This document shows positions 1-8,800 of a stretch of DNA of 11,949 nt, in pieces (position 1 is the first letter of the stretch; each line of letters begins with the position of its first letter). Source of the DNA: Saksenaea vasiformis B4078. Lineage: Eukaryota; Mucoromycota; Mucoromycetes; Mucorales; Saksenaeaceae. Made by a program: the position numbers and the translations under genes. The stretch is taken from positions 1 to 11,949 of the forward strand of contig JNDT01001069.1 in the NCBI GenBank assembly GCA_000697055.1, in the 5' to 3' direction. The notes beneath the pieces are model-generated. The model had not been told where the DNA came from. It was given only the letters and a program-made list of their open reading frames with translations, and made no database searches.

Positions 1-3000
1 TGAGTGGATGAAGAAGTCAGCAGAGAATCGTAATCATAACGCGCAATGCTGGCTTGGGATCATGTATGAAGATGGTAACGGCTCCGGCCGGAACAGCCGC
101 GAGGCGCTTAAGTGGCTAATGGAGGCTGCTGAGCACAATGAACCTAAAGCTCAGTACCTGACTGGAATGATGTACAAAGAAGGAAAAAGGGTTGACCGAG
201 ACGATCAGCAAGCGTTCGAATGGGTATATAAAGCGGCCAGGCAAGACCATGTCGATGCGCAATATAACATCGGTCTTATGTACATGCGGGGCGTACATGT
301 AAAACAGGCCCCAAAAGAGGCGCTTGAGTGGATGAAGAAAGCGGCCGAGAAGAATCATAGAAACGCACAATACTATCTTGGTGTTATGTATAGGGATGGA
401 ATCGGTGTCATTCAGGATGAGTTTGAATCATTCAAATGGTTTCAAAAAGCAGCTGAACAGAACGATCATGAATCGCAATACAATGTTGGGATGATGTATA
501 AAGATGGAAGAGGGACAGACCAAGACTACGGAAAAGCACTCGATTGGATCAAGAAGGCAGCCAAGCAGAATCATGCTGATGCACAATATAACATTGGACT
601 GATGTATTGCCAGGGTATATACGTAAACCAAGACCCAAAAGAAGCATTTAAATGGATGAGGGAAGCAGCTGAAAACGGTAACACGGATGCACATTATCAG
701 CTCGGTGTCATGTATCGGGATGGTAGCGGTGTCAATGAAGACAACACTGAAGCATTCAAATGGCTGGAGAAAGCCGCTGAAAAGAATAACCCCAAAGCGC
801 AGTACAACGTTGCAATGATGTACAGAGAAGGAAGAGGGGTCAAGCAGGATAGGGTCAAAGCGTTCGAACAGATGAAGAAAGCAGCCAGTCTCGATTATCT
901 GCATGCACAGTACTATGTTGGTATTATGTATAAGGATGGTGATGGCGTCAGTCGGAATTATCATGAAGCATTCAAATGGCTCAAGATGGCAGCCAGCCTT
1001 AACAACCCCGAAGCACAGTACAATATTGGAATGATGTATAAAGATGGTAAAGGCACACGTCAAGACCATAGAAAAGGTTTTGAATGGATGCAGGAAGCGG
1101 CGAAACAGAACCACACAGGTGCGCAGTACAGCCTTGGATATATGTATTATAACGGCATACATGTAAACCGTGACCCGGAAGTGGCATTTAAATGGATGCA
1201 ACTTGCGGCAGAGAAAGAAGATAGCGATGCGCAATACCATCTTGGTATCATGTACAGAGATGGTATTGGAGTTGCTCCGGACGACTCTGAATCGTTCAAA
1301 TGGCTTCAAAAAGCGGCTGAACGAAATAATCCCGCAGCATACTACAGCATCGGAATGATGTATAAAGAAGGAAGAGTAGTCGATCAAGATGACCGGCAAT
1401 CATTCAAGTGGATACACAAGGCTGCTATTGAGAACCATATAGAAGCTCAGTATAAAATTGCTGTGATGTACAGCAACGGTACATATGTGAACCAGGACTC
1501 CAAAAACGCGTTTAAATGGATGAAAAGGGCAGCAGAGGGCGATAACAGCGACGCACAATATCTTCTCGGTGTCATGTACAGAGACGGTAGCCACGTTGAT
1601 CAAGACGATCCTGAAGCATTCAGATGGCTAAAGAAGGCCGCCGAGAAGAACAATGCCAAAGCACAGTACAACGTTGCAAGCATGTATAAAGAGGGGAGAG
1701 GGGTCAATAAAGACAGCGCTAAAGCGTTTGAATGGATGAGGAAAGCTGCCGCCCTTGATTACCTGTATGCACAATATCACGTTGGCATCATGTATAAGGA
1801 TGGAGATGGTGTGAATCAAGATAATTTTGAGTCATTCAAATGGCTGAAGAAGGCTGCCGAGCAGAACAGCCCGGAAGCGCAATACCACATTGCAATGATG
1901 TACAGAGAAGGAAACGGTGTTGATCGAAGTGACAAGAAGGCATTCGAATGGATGCAAGAAGCTGCCAATCAGAATCATATTGATGCACAGTATAATATTG
2001 CTACTATGTACCGCAACGGTGTATTGGTAAAGCAAGACCTGCGAAAAGCGTTTGAATGGATGAAGCGAGTGGCCGGAAAGGACCATGGCGACGCACAGTA
2101 TCAGCTTGGGATCATGTACCGAGACGGTGACGGTGTCGACCAAGACTATTTTGAGGCGCTGGAGTGGCTGACGAAAGCTGCCGAGAGTGGAGAGCCACAA
2201 GCGCAGTACAGTATCGGGATGATGTTCATGGAAGGAAAAGGCACTGATGAAGATAGAAGTCAAGCATACAGATGGATAGAGAAATCGGCTAAGCTAAGTT
2301 ATCTGTACGCGCAACGCCAACTTGGTATGATGTATAGGGATGGTAGCGGCGTGAATCAGGATTATTCAGAGTCGTACAAATGGTTTAAAAATTCCGCCGA
2401 GCAGGGAGACGCAGAAGCGCAGTACAATATTGGGATGATGTATAGAGAAGGAAAAGGAATCAACCAAGACGACCAACGAGCATTTGAATGGATAAGCAAA
2501 GCAGCCTTGCAGGATCACGCCGACGCACAGTATCATATCGGGCTCATGTATAACGACGGTGTATATGTAAATCGTGACCTAAATCAAGCACTTAAATGGG
2601 TGGAGGACGCAGCAGAGAGGGGAAATAGTGCTGCACAACACCATCTTGGTATAATGTATAGAGATGGTAGTGGTACCACGCCAGACGATGTTCGAGCATT
2701 TAAATGGCTAAAGAAGGCTGCGGAACATAACAATCCTGAGGCACAGTACAACGTTGGTATGATGTACAAAGAAGGGAAAGGAACCGACCAAGACGATCAG
2801 AAAGCACTCGAATGGATAAAAGCGGCGGCCAGCCAGAATCATGATGATGCACGGTATACACTTAATTTCATCTATGGTACCGCCATGGACGAAGATGGGG
2901 ACCGCAAGAAAATAGAATGGATGGAAAGAGTGGCTGAAAGAAATGTTGATGCACAGTACCAACTTGGAATTATGTACAGAGATGGTATCGATGTTGATCA

Positions 3001-3883
3001 GGATAGCTTCATATCGTTCAAGTGGTTAGTAAAAGCGGCAGAGCAAAACCACTGGAAGGCACAGTACAACATTGGGCTAATGTATAAAGAAGGAAGAGGA
3101 ACCGATCAAGACAATGGTAAAGCGTTTGAATGGATGAAGAAAGCAGCCATCAGTGATCACCCATATGCACAGTATCACGTCGGTATCATGTACAGGGACG
3201 GTAGTGGTATCAGTCAGGACAAAGTTGAAGCATTTAAATGGATGAAAAAGGCTGCCGAACAGAATAACCCTGAGGCTCAGTACAATGTTGGTGTAATGTA
3301 CAAATATGGACGAGGAGTCGACCAGAGTGCCAAGAACGCTTTCCATTGGCTTAAAGAGGCCTCCGAGCAGAATCATATCGAAGCTCAATATAATATTGCG
3401 CTCATGTATAGCGATGGTGCACATGTGAAGAAAGATATGGCCAAAGCGTCTGAATGGATGAAGAAGGTAGCGGAGAAGGGTCATAGCGATGCGCAATACC
3501 GTCTCGGGCTCATGCACAAGGCCGGTGATGGAGTCAAGCAGGATGACTTTGAAGCACTTGAGTGGGTAGAGAAATCGGCCAACCAAAACTGTAAGGACGC
3601 GCAATTTTACCTGGCGAACGCCTATAAAAACGGCGAAGGAGTGAAAAGAGATAGTCAAAAGGCAAAGGAATGGCTTCGAAAGGCTAAAAATCAGAGCAGT
3701 TGTAAAGTGTCTGATGGAGAGAGCATCAGCACTAACCGCTTCCTTTTTTTGAAAAGAAAAGCAAACACGTTTTTCAAGTGGCGAGGTCGAGGAAGTGGAG
3801 ACAGTGCAAGTAGCAAACTCAGTATGGAGAGTCATGATAGTCGAAGCTCTTCGATACTTAAAGGCCCACACGGGACTTCATAA
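1..3883 (+). CDS. Giant Sel1-like repeat protein, 3' part of gene (5' end outside window)
   Basis: The frame is already open at the left edge: codons from base 2 read E-W before the first Met at base 8, and this matches the end of a repeat unit (compare EWMKKAAE elsewhere). Met-8 is therefore not a credible start and the gene is 5'-truncated. The visible 1293 codons are 34 tandem Sel1-like units of about 36 residues, with pattern xAQYxxGxMYxxGxGVxQDxxxAFxWxxKAA, followed by a 59-residue tail and a TAA stop at 3881-3883. SLR units are paired antiparallel helices that stack into TPR-like solenoids used as protein-binding scaffolds. No signal peptide, membrane segment or catalytic motif is visible in this part. 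No intron is needed over 3.9 kb. The related gene downstream has its SLR array in one large exon behind multi-exon MACPF-like modules, so this may be the last exon of a similar gene (inference). The SLR call is firm; the function is unknown. Confidence 0.93.
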   Translation, partial: EWMKKSAENRNHNAQCWLGIMYEDGNGSGRNSREALKWLMEAAEHNEPKAQYLTGMMYKEGKRVDRDDQQAFEWVYKAARQDHVDAQYNIGLMYMRGVHVKQAPKEALEWMKKAAEKNHRNAQYYLGVMYRDGIGVIQDEFESFKWFQKAAEQNDHESQYNVGMMYKDGRGTDQDYGKALDWIKKAAKQNHADAQYNIGLMYCQGIYVNQDPKEAFKWMREAAENGNTDAHYQLGVMYRDGSGVNEDNTEAFKWLEKAAEKNNPKAQYNVAMMYREGRGVKQDRVKAFEQMKKAASLDYLHAQYYVGIMYKDGDGVSRNYHEAFKWLKMAASLNNPEAQYNIGMMYKDGKGTRQDHRKGFEWMQEAAKQNHTGAQYSLGYMYYNGIHVNRDPEVAFKWMQLAAEKEDSDAQYHLGIMYRDGIGVAPDDSESFKWLQKAAERNNPAAYYSIGMMYKEGRVVDQDDRQSFKWIHKAAIENHIEAQYKIAVMYSNGTYVNQDSKNAFKWMKRAAEGDNSDAQYLLGVMYRDGSHVDQDDPEAFRWLKKAAEKNNAKAQYNVASMYKEGRGVNKDSAKAFEWMRKAAALDYLYAQYHVGIMYKDGDGVNQDNFESFKWLKKAAEQNSPEAQYHIAMMYREGNGVDRSDKKAFEWMQEAANQNHIDAQYNIATMYRNGVLVKQDLRKAFEWMKRVAGKDHGDAQYQLGIMYRDGDGVDQDYFEALEWLTKAAESGEPQAQYSIGMMFMEGKGTDEDRSQAYRWIEKSAKLSYLYAQRQLGMMYRDGSGVNQDYSESYKWFKNSAEQGDAEAQYNIGMMYREGKGINQDDQRAFEWISKAALQDHADAQYHIGLMYNDGVYVNRDLNQALKWVEDAAERGNSAAQHHLGIMYRDGSGTTPDDVRAFKWLKKAAEHNNPEAQYNVGMMYKEGKGTDQDDQKALEWIKAAASQNHDDARYTLNFIYGTAMDEDGDRKKIEWMERVAERNVDAQYQLGIMYRDGIDVDQDSFISFKWLVKAAEQNHWKAQYNIGLMYKEGRGTDQDNGKAFEWMKKAAISDHPYAQYHVGIMYRDGSGISQDKVEAFKWMKKAAEQNNPEAQYNVGVMYKYGRGVDQSAKNAFHWLKEASEQNHIEAQYNIALMYSDGAHVKKDMAKASEWMKKVAEKGHSDAQYRLGLMHKAGDGVKQDDFEALEWVEKSANQNCKDAQFYLANAYKNGEGVKRDSQKAKEWLRKAKNQSSCKVSDGESISTNRFLFLKRKANTFFKWRGRGSGDSASSKLSMESHDSRSSSILKGPHGTS
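254..1981 (+). repeat. Two tandem 8-unit super-repeats (864 bp each) inside the SLR array
   Basis: Units 3-10 (254-1117) match units 11-18 (1118-1981) one to one, better than they match their neighbours. Units 8 and 16 share KAQYNVA and a diagnostic LDYL ending. Units 9 and 17 share VGIMYKDGDGV. Units 10 and 18 share FEWMQEAA. Units 7 and 15 share LGVMYRDGS. Units 4 and 12 share MYRDGIGV and ESFKW. The first and fourth units of each block carry a variant with HV or YV where most units have GV. Read from the translation; no alignment score was computed. Confidence 0.8.
2846..2947 (+). repeat. Degenerate, shortened SLR unit 27
   Basis: This unit is 34 residues long instead of 36. It has lost the G-x-G/YV loop (it reads IYGTAMDEDGD) and the usual MY, while keeping EWMERVAE at the end. 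By super-repeat register it falls where an HV/YV-type unit is expected. The reading frame is preserved. Confidence 0.8.
3704..3880 (+). other. Basic, Ser-rich C-terminal tail of the first SLR protein
   Basis: These are 59 residues after the last repeat. The first half is basic and aromatic (FLKRKANTFFKWRGRG). The second half is Ser-rich (SGDSASSKLSMESHDSRSSS). The KRK and RGR clusters could act in nuclear import or membrane/nucleic-acid contact, and the Ser run could be phosphorylated; both are inferences from composition. It is not a hydrophobic anchor. Confidence 0.55.
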
Positions 3884-4030
3884 TGCACAAAACTGTAAAG
3901 CGCAACATGTATGCTGTCATCCATTTGCCCGTTTTTCGTGTTAAGCAAGGCTTCAAATTGTGTATTGCAGATTATATATTATTATAGCTAAAGTGATCTT
4001 TGCACATTGATACATCAGGGTTGAACATGA

Positions 4031-4036
4031 AATAAA
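4031..4036 (+). terminator. Candidate poly(A) signal AATAAA of the first SLR gene
   Basis: A canonical AATAAA hexamer lies 148 bases after the stop codon at 3883, in AT-rich sequence, at a normal 3'-UTR distance. A single hexamer is common by chance in DNA of this composition. Confidence 0.5.
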
Positions 4037-4446
4037 CAAACTAAATCTTTGTCATTAGAAACCAATCTTATTAAGCCGTAAGGATGCGCATGCTCGTTCG
4101 ATATAGGACTCTCAAATACAGACCAATTCTCGTCCCTTGAATGATTCGTTTGATTTTTACGGAAACTGCCGGTCTTTGCAATTTTGTGTCAGCACTTTCC
4201 GCTTATAGAATATATTTTTGCGTTACTCTATACAAGATGTGCGTCTGTGAAGAGTCAAGTTTGCGTAACGAGAATTGGGTATGCAATCATTAGTATACGA
4301 TTTGACAACACCTTCATCTCCTACTTGCATCAACTCGCTCTCCCGGTGGAGGCAAAATGGGTATAGAGTAGCGTAAAATACATTTATGGGTGGTAAATGA
4401 ACCAAAACTTGGGTGCCACTTTATTTAAGCCTTAAATGGCGATACT

Positions 4447-4491
4447 GCCGACCGCGGGAGCTGGCCCCGTGCCATGTCCAGCGGGTTCGGC
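4447..4491. other. GC-rich inverted-repeat hairpin in the spacer
   Basis: Two nested 5-bp arms pair in order: GCCGA (4447-4451) with TCGGC (4487-4491), and GCTGG (4460-4464) with CCAGC (4478-4482), leaving a 13-base loop. An alternative pairing uses CCGCGGGA (4452-4459) with TCCCTGCGG (4501-4509) with one bulged T. The segment is strikingly GC-rich against AT-rich surroundings. It could be a structured RNA, a protein-binding site or a transposon remnant; nothing identifies which. Confidence 0.4.
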
Positions 4492-4812
4492 GAGAGGGAA
4501 TCCCTGCGGCGATGACCAGTTCTAGAGTTTTAACGCACTGTAGAGGACTTGGAGCGATACAATGTCCGGCTATGTATTGCAGAAGATGAATGATAGAGTA
4601 TGTGCAACAACATTTACTTTAATGATGGGCGAAAAGCACCATCACAGCCAAGACGATTCGTGACAGAGGCCTTGAAGGCTAAATGGGACAAAAATAACAG
4701 GAGTGATTCTGTGTATGTGATGCATTGGCATCCTTACTAGGATGTTCTTTGAGAAACAGAGCCGAAGGAAAAGAAAGAATCCTGATTCCTGTTAAGCACC
4801 CATTACATCATG

Positions 4813-5778
4813 TCATCTAAAGCAAACGTGGCAACCACACATTGGAAGTAATAAGTCGGAACGGCGAACCAACAGTGCACCAGTGAAATGTACTGCAGTT
4901 GATGCGTCAGGGTTCGTCTTCCACTCAAGGTTAAGACTCCAGCACACAAAAAGGACTCTTCCGACGTAAACTTTATTTCGAGCTAACGCCAAGAGTTGAA
5001 AAGCAACGAGGAATTGTGAGATAAATCCATTATTTCCGGGTGCATACGTCTTAATGAGTCCTTTGGGCCACTTACACAAGGGCGTCTGGATGTGTGCAAA
5101 TTCTAGGAAACGGAGCATCAACCGACATTCAAAACTTTAAAGGAAATTTTGCTTGTGCCCCCGCTGCTCCAACAGCCAAGCTTTGAAAACCCTTCCAGTA
5201 TAGACACTAATAAGCCCAGTGCAAGTCGTAGGCAGTGCAACACCAAGCTTAACCTGCAAGAAACGCCACATCGCCTTGGTTAAATGCTTCTGAGAAAAAG
5301 TTACCAAATGACCAAGACCAGATATAGAGTATTACAAAGTTCAGCCTCTGTAGCACGCATCCAATGCTTTTCTGGCAGACTATGCAAAGATTTGAACTTG
5401 TGTACACCAGGATAGCGTTCTCGGACATTCCTCATACTTCTAACCTTCCGAATGCTGAGCCATCTTTCTATAGCCTTGTAACGTACGAGATAATAGTCTA
5501 GTGCAGAGTAAACAAAAAGTGCTCTTCGTGCCTGGAGTTTCCGTTGATTACGTTTTTCGCTCGATATAGAAAGGGACTAATGCAAATCAGTTAACAATTC
5601 TGCTCCGGATCAGACTATGCACTTCTACTTAACTTCATTATATACATCGGTTATCGCGAGAATATATGTCATAGTCTGGCCATCTCGCCTTGTTACGCGT
5701 AAACACTGGATAGATATGGTATGAACCCTGTAACCTTTCGGAAACTGCTAAATTGAGATCTTGATAAGCCAAGAAAGT
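4813..5778 (-). pseudogene. Probable decayed coding sequence on the - strand, unidentified
   Basis: Reading the - strand from 5778 down to 4813, open tracts follow one another: 5778-5638 (46 codons), 5576-5301 (91 codons, stop to stop, with protein-like text such as LVRYKAIERWLSIRKVRS), 5331-5137 (64 codons) and 5121-4813 (102 codons). The last two are in the same frame, parted by a single TAA at 5137-5139, so about 173 codons hold one stop. The 91-codon tract overlaps the next one in a shifted frame, as a frameshift would cause. No family was recognised: no DDE, reverse transcriptase or tyrosine-recombinase motif was seen. No start codon or consistent set of 44-60-base introns repairs the breaks; a 46-base candidate intron at the 5301-5331 overlap would create a stop. 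It could instead be a spliced gene I failed to resolve, or chance open frames. Confidence 0.4.
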
Positions 5779-5810
5779 TTACTTAAAAGCCAAGCAAGAC
5801 GATCTAAGCC

Positions 5811-5834
5811 CGTTATTCTCTCTTATCACTATGG
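5811..5834 (+). promoter_or_regulatory. Start-codon context of the MACPF-like/SLR gene
   Basis: ATG at 5831 has A at -3 and G at +4, a good eukaryotic initiation context, preceded by a pyrimidine-rich leader (CGTTATTCTCTCTTATCACT, 5811-5830). No TATA box was placed with confidence. The start depends on the first intron being correct. Confidence 0.4.
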
Positions 5835-8800
5835 GTTCTTCGAACAGATGGGGCATTTTGGAATTCGAGGTAGTATCATGTTCGTTATACATATGCTTTA
5901 ACTTTTACTCTAGGAATATTCCACGACCGTGTTGTCTGACACATGCAAAGAGATTATTCAAGACCGTGCATATGGCCTCCATTTTGACGGGAAACCTGCC
6001 AGAGAACCTGCATTAAAATTCAAGTACGCTGACAATGTCTTCAATTCGACCAATGAGTATCCATTTCATAACCCACTTCGCGAACACGGATGCTCAAAGT
6101 CTGTCAACAAGGATAATTTTGAAAATGAAGTGCTTCTTGATCCCAATTTTCGTGATATTTTCTTGATGACATTTGCATACGATGCCGCCGCAGCTACTTC
6201 GTGCCACACGCAGGACTGCATTCAGCCGCAAGAACAACAGAAAGCAAGGGAATACGACATCTCTTACATTGCCTGCGCAGAAGTATAATGATATCAGCTT
6301 CTTTAGTGAAAAATCGCATTTATTGTTTTTATTTAGGTGCGAATTGCGCCAGAATCAGTTACAGGAAACGAAGAATTTACGGGTTCCATTCAACAAGCTC
6401 TGAAAGCAGATACAAATGAAGAGAAGCATTCTCTGTTGCAAAAGGCGTTTGGGCAGTTCGGTTATTATTATCCATCCGTAATTCTACTGGGTAAGATTTG
6501 GGATATGTGAATTTAGGAAGTGACGTATATGAAGGTGGGAGACTATTTTGTGAACGATCGGAGCAAAAGGGTCAACAAGACGCAGCGGGAATATTGCCGC
6601 GTGGCAAGGAGGCTGTCTCGAGCGATGTCGTAGCGTCAAATATCATCAAAGCAAGAACGAGTGCTGGACATTGGGGAGTTACAGGTATGATGGGGTACTT
6701 ATAATTTGCAATTTATAACCATCTATAAATATGCTAGGTGGCGATGTCGAACTGCTACTTTATAATGACGTTCAGAGCTGGAAGGAAAGTATTCAGACCA
6801 GGCCTGCAGTAATTGAATTTAAGGACATGAGACCGCTGTACGAACTTTTGGATCAAGAAACGCGTCTCCTAGTTCAGGACATCTATAACTGGAGATTCAT
6901 AAACGAAAAATGCATCTTATATAATTGCCCGACCGAAATTATGGCAACAAGTCTGAGCATCCTCCACCGTAACGTGCCTCTCTGCAGATTTCAATATCCA
7001 TCATCTACGGCTTTGGAAGAAAGCCGATTGGAAGAAGAGAATGGTATAATAGATATACATATCGTGGCTTGGTAACATCTCCTTTGTTATAGACCAGGTG
7101 CTATTCTACCTGGATCCCACTAGAATTTCAAAGGACATGTACGAAGATCGCGTGCATCCAGGTTCCTTTAGCTTCGTTGCAAAAACTGGAAACCGTGCTT
7201 ATGATCGTGTGAGATACGGAGATACTGTCTATATTCAGTTGGTACATCCTCTCTCTGACGGTCACGTAAAACAGTTCATTTCGCTATCGCCGTCGATACA
7301 TTCCGCTATCTATCAAAATGAAAGCGAAAATGAGGCCTTAAAGGAAGATTACTTCATTGTTACGGCATCACAGCTATCGCCCGAGTATATCCAAGCGTGG
7401 TAAACTTATTGCAGTATATGTCTACATATCAGTAACTCCGTTATAACAAATACATCAGGACAATCACTAGCAATATCTCAGATAACTACAGTGACTATGT
7501 GGCTGTAGATGATGATATAATTCTACAGACTACCATTGGTACTGAAGACAACGCTATGATCGTTTATCTATGCGCGACACCGCAGCAATTTTTGCACGAT
7601 ATGGCGATTGGCATTCAGAGAACAGCGAATTCGTCGCTGTTCAATGCCCGAACTTCACTAATTGCTGCAAGCACGAAATATGACAGCGATACATATAGTT
7701 CCTGTTGGCGCATTGAATCGAACGGAATACGTCCTCGCAAGGTTCTGTCATCAGAGACGGTCGATGTTCTACTTGGTCACTGGAATAAGGGCATTCAAAT
7801 TAGTGGCCAATTGTCCACTTCTATTGCTTTGGACATTTCTGATTTTGACTACCAACAAAGCACGGCATTTGCACTTTCCCAAGAAACAGCTTTCATTTCT
7901 AGACACCTTAAAGCCAGAAATGACATATACACCGAATACTTGGAAGATACGCCTGAAAATAAGATGGGTCTGATATCCAGCGCGACGCTTGATGCCGCCT
8001 TTCGAACACACTTATCCCCACAATTGTTCAATAACGAAAACCAGAAGCCGGTTTTACCAAAGATCAAATCCAAGACGTGGAGATTGATGTATGCTCCATG
8101 TTATGAGGTGAGCAGGATGTTCCTTCTGACATTAGAAATTAATCCACACACTACATTAGCTTTGCATTCGCGAAAGTGTTGAACCAAGCGCGTCATTTGT
8201 TGGCAGAGTCGAAAGCGCTCTGCGTTGCACTTCTGAAAGACAAAAATACAAAGAACTTGAGGCAGTCTTTCAAGAGTTTGGGCATTTCTACCCAACGAAG
8301 ATAGTGCTTGGTAAGTGGTCCATAGTGAAAGAGGTAGTATAACGTTGACATTACGTAGGCGGAAGAATTTTGGTTGAATCTGATCCAGATTTTGTAAGCA
8401 GTAGCCATTCAGACTCGAGCTATGTATCAGACTATTCAAAAAGATATATAATCTCTACATTTCAAGATGCTTTGCACAAGGGATGGCGATATAAAGTTCT
8501 TGGTATTTCTACACATCTATCCACGTGTCGCTAATATTTTGCTTGTTCCCAGGTGGTGATCCCTCGCTTTTGCATGCTCCAAATGACCGTTGTTCACCAT
8601 CCCTTTCCAAAACTGACGTGGGAAGATGGATGGCGTCTATTCCATCAAACCCGAAGATCATCCAACTCAAAGAGCTTGTTCCCACATACCATCTTTTGCC
8701 AAAACGCCTGAAAGATGTTGTAGAGCACATGTTTAAGTTCGATCTTCAACATCGCTTTAAAACTCACGTCAACTTTGATCACAAGATGTGCATTAGTCAT

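Larger units (their letters stand above)
38..3703 (+). repeat. Array of 34 Sel1-like units (108-bp period)
   Basis: Units start at 38 + 108(n-1) for units 1 to 27. Unit 27 is only 102 bp (2846-2947), and units 28-34 run from 2948 to 3703. The most conserved positions are AQY at the unit start, G at position 7, MY, G at 13, and W-x-x-K-A-A near position 26. The period is an exact multiple of three and has no indels apart from unit 27, so the array is under protein-level constraint. Individual units have diverged at the DNA level, so the array is not a fresh satellite. Confidence 0.95.
3884..4812. other. Spacer without a recognisable gene
   Basis: I see the 3'-UTR of the first gene, the AATAAA hexamer and the GC-rich hairpin near 4447-4491, but no supported gene. 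Open frames here are 60 codons or shorter, on both strands at the same place (around 4184-4405), with no repeat or domain pattern. No tRNA cloverleaf or rRNA segment was recognised. Confidence 0.6.
5914..7043 (+). other. MACPF-like domain, copy 1 (spans four exons)
   Basis: Residues ~14-340. The MACPF signature [YW]-G-[TS]-H-[FY]-x6-G-G is recognisable as FGYYY-x6-GG with exact spacing. It has F for Y/W, and Y-Y in place of T/S-H. About 60 residues later come GGDVELLLYNDVQSW and a P-V-I-E-F...PLYELL stretch, like the W...S...P..I...L-P-I-x-x-L end of MACPF domains. The transmembrane-hairpin regions cannot be judged by eye. Confidence 0.65.
7961..8700 (+). other. MACPF-like domain, copy 2
   Basis: Residues ~610-807. 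It parallels copy 1 in order: a D-A-A-x-x-T element (DAAFRT against DAAAAT), Y-x-x-C-x-E just before an intron, ESV just after it, FGHFY-x6-GG, then a G-G-D after a second conserved intron, and a W-M-A-S-I-P...P...PTYHLL end matching copy 1's W-K-E-S-I...P...PLYELL. The insert between GG and GGD is slightly shorter and Ser/Asp-rich (SSSHSDSSYVSDYS). Confidence 0.6.

Noticed and set aside
116..3871. Long open frames on the - strand across the first SLR array (up to 323 codons at 428-1399)
   Set aside because: Most share one frame and recur with the 108-bp period. A repeat whose length is a multiple of three keeps its antisense frame open, and the translations have no independent pattern.
4184..4405. 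Two overlapping 60-codon open frames on opposite strands
   Set aside because: Lengths expected by chance, no domain pattern, no start context or splice support.
4478..4504. tRNA B-box-like GGTTCGGCGAG
   Set aside because: No matching A box, acceptor stem or anticodon arm at tRNA spacing; better explained as part of the hairpin.
6173..6419. Two short + strand open frames of 72-76 codons
   Set aside because: They overlap exon 2, intron 2 and exon 3 in other frames; the spliced frame gives the MACPF-like match.
6491..6516. Alternative 26-nt form of intron 3
   Set aside because: It is in frame, but shorter than any other intron here, and would break the LLGG motif that copy 2 shows intact.
8108..8135. 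Alternative acceptor for intron 7 at 8135
   Set aside because: Leaves an in-frame TAG at 8157-8159 and gives a 28-nt intron.
7662..8439. Short open frames on both strands of 71-112 codons
   Set aside because: They are shadows of exons 7 to 9, without recognisable content, and cross proven-in-frame splice sites.
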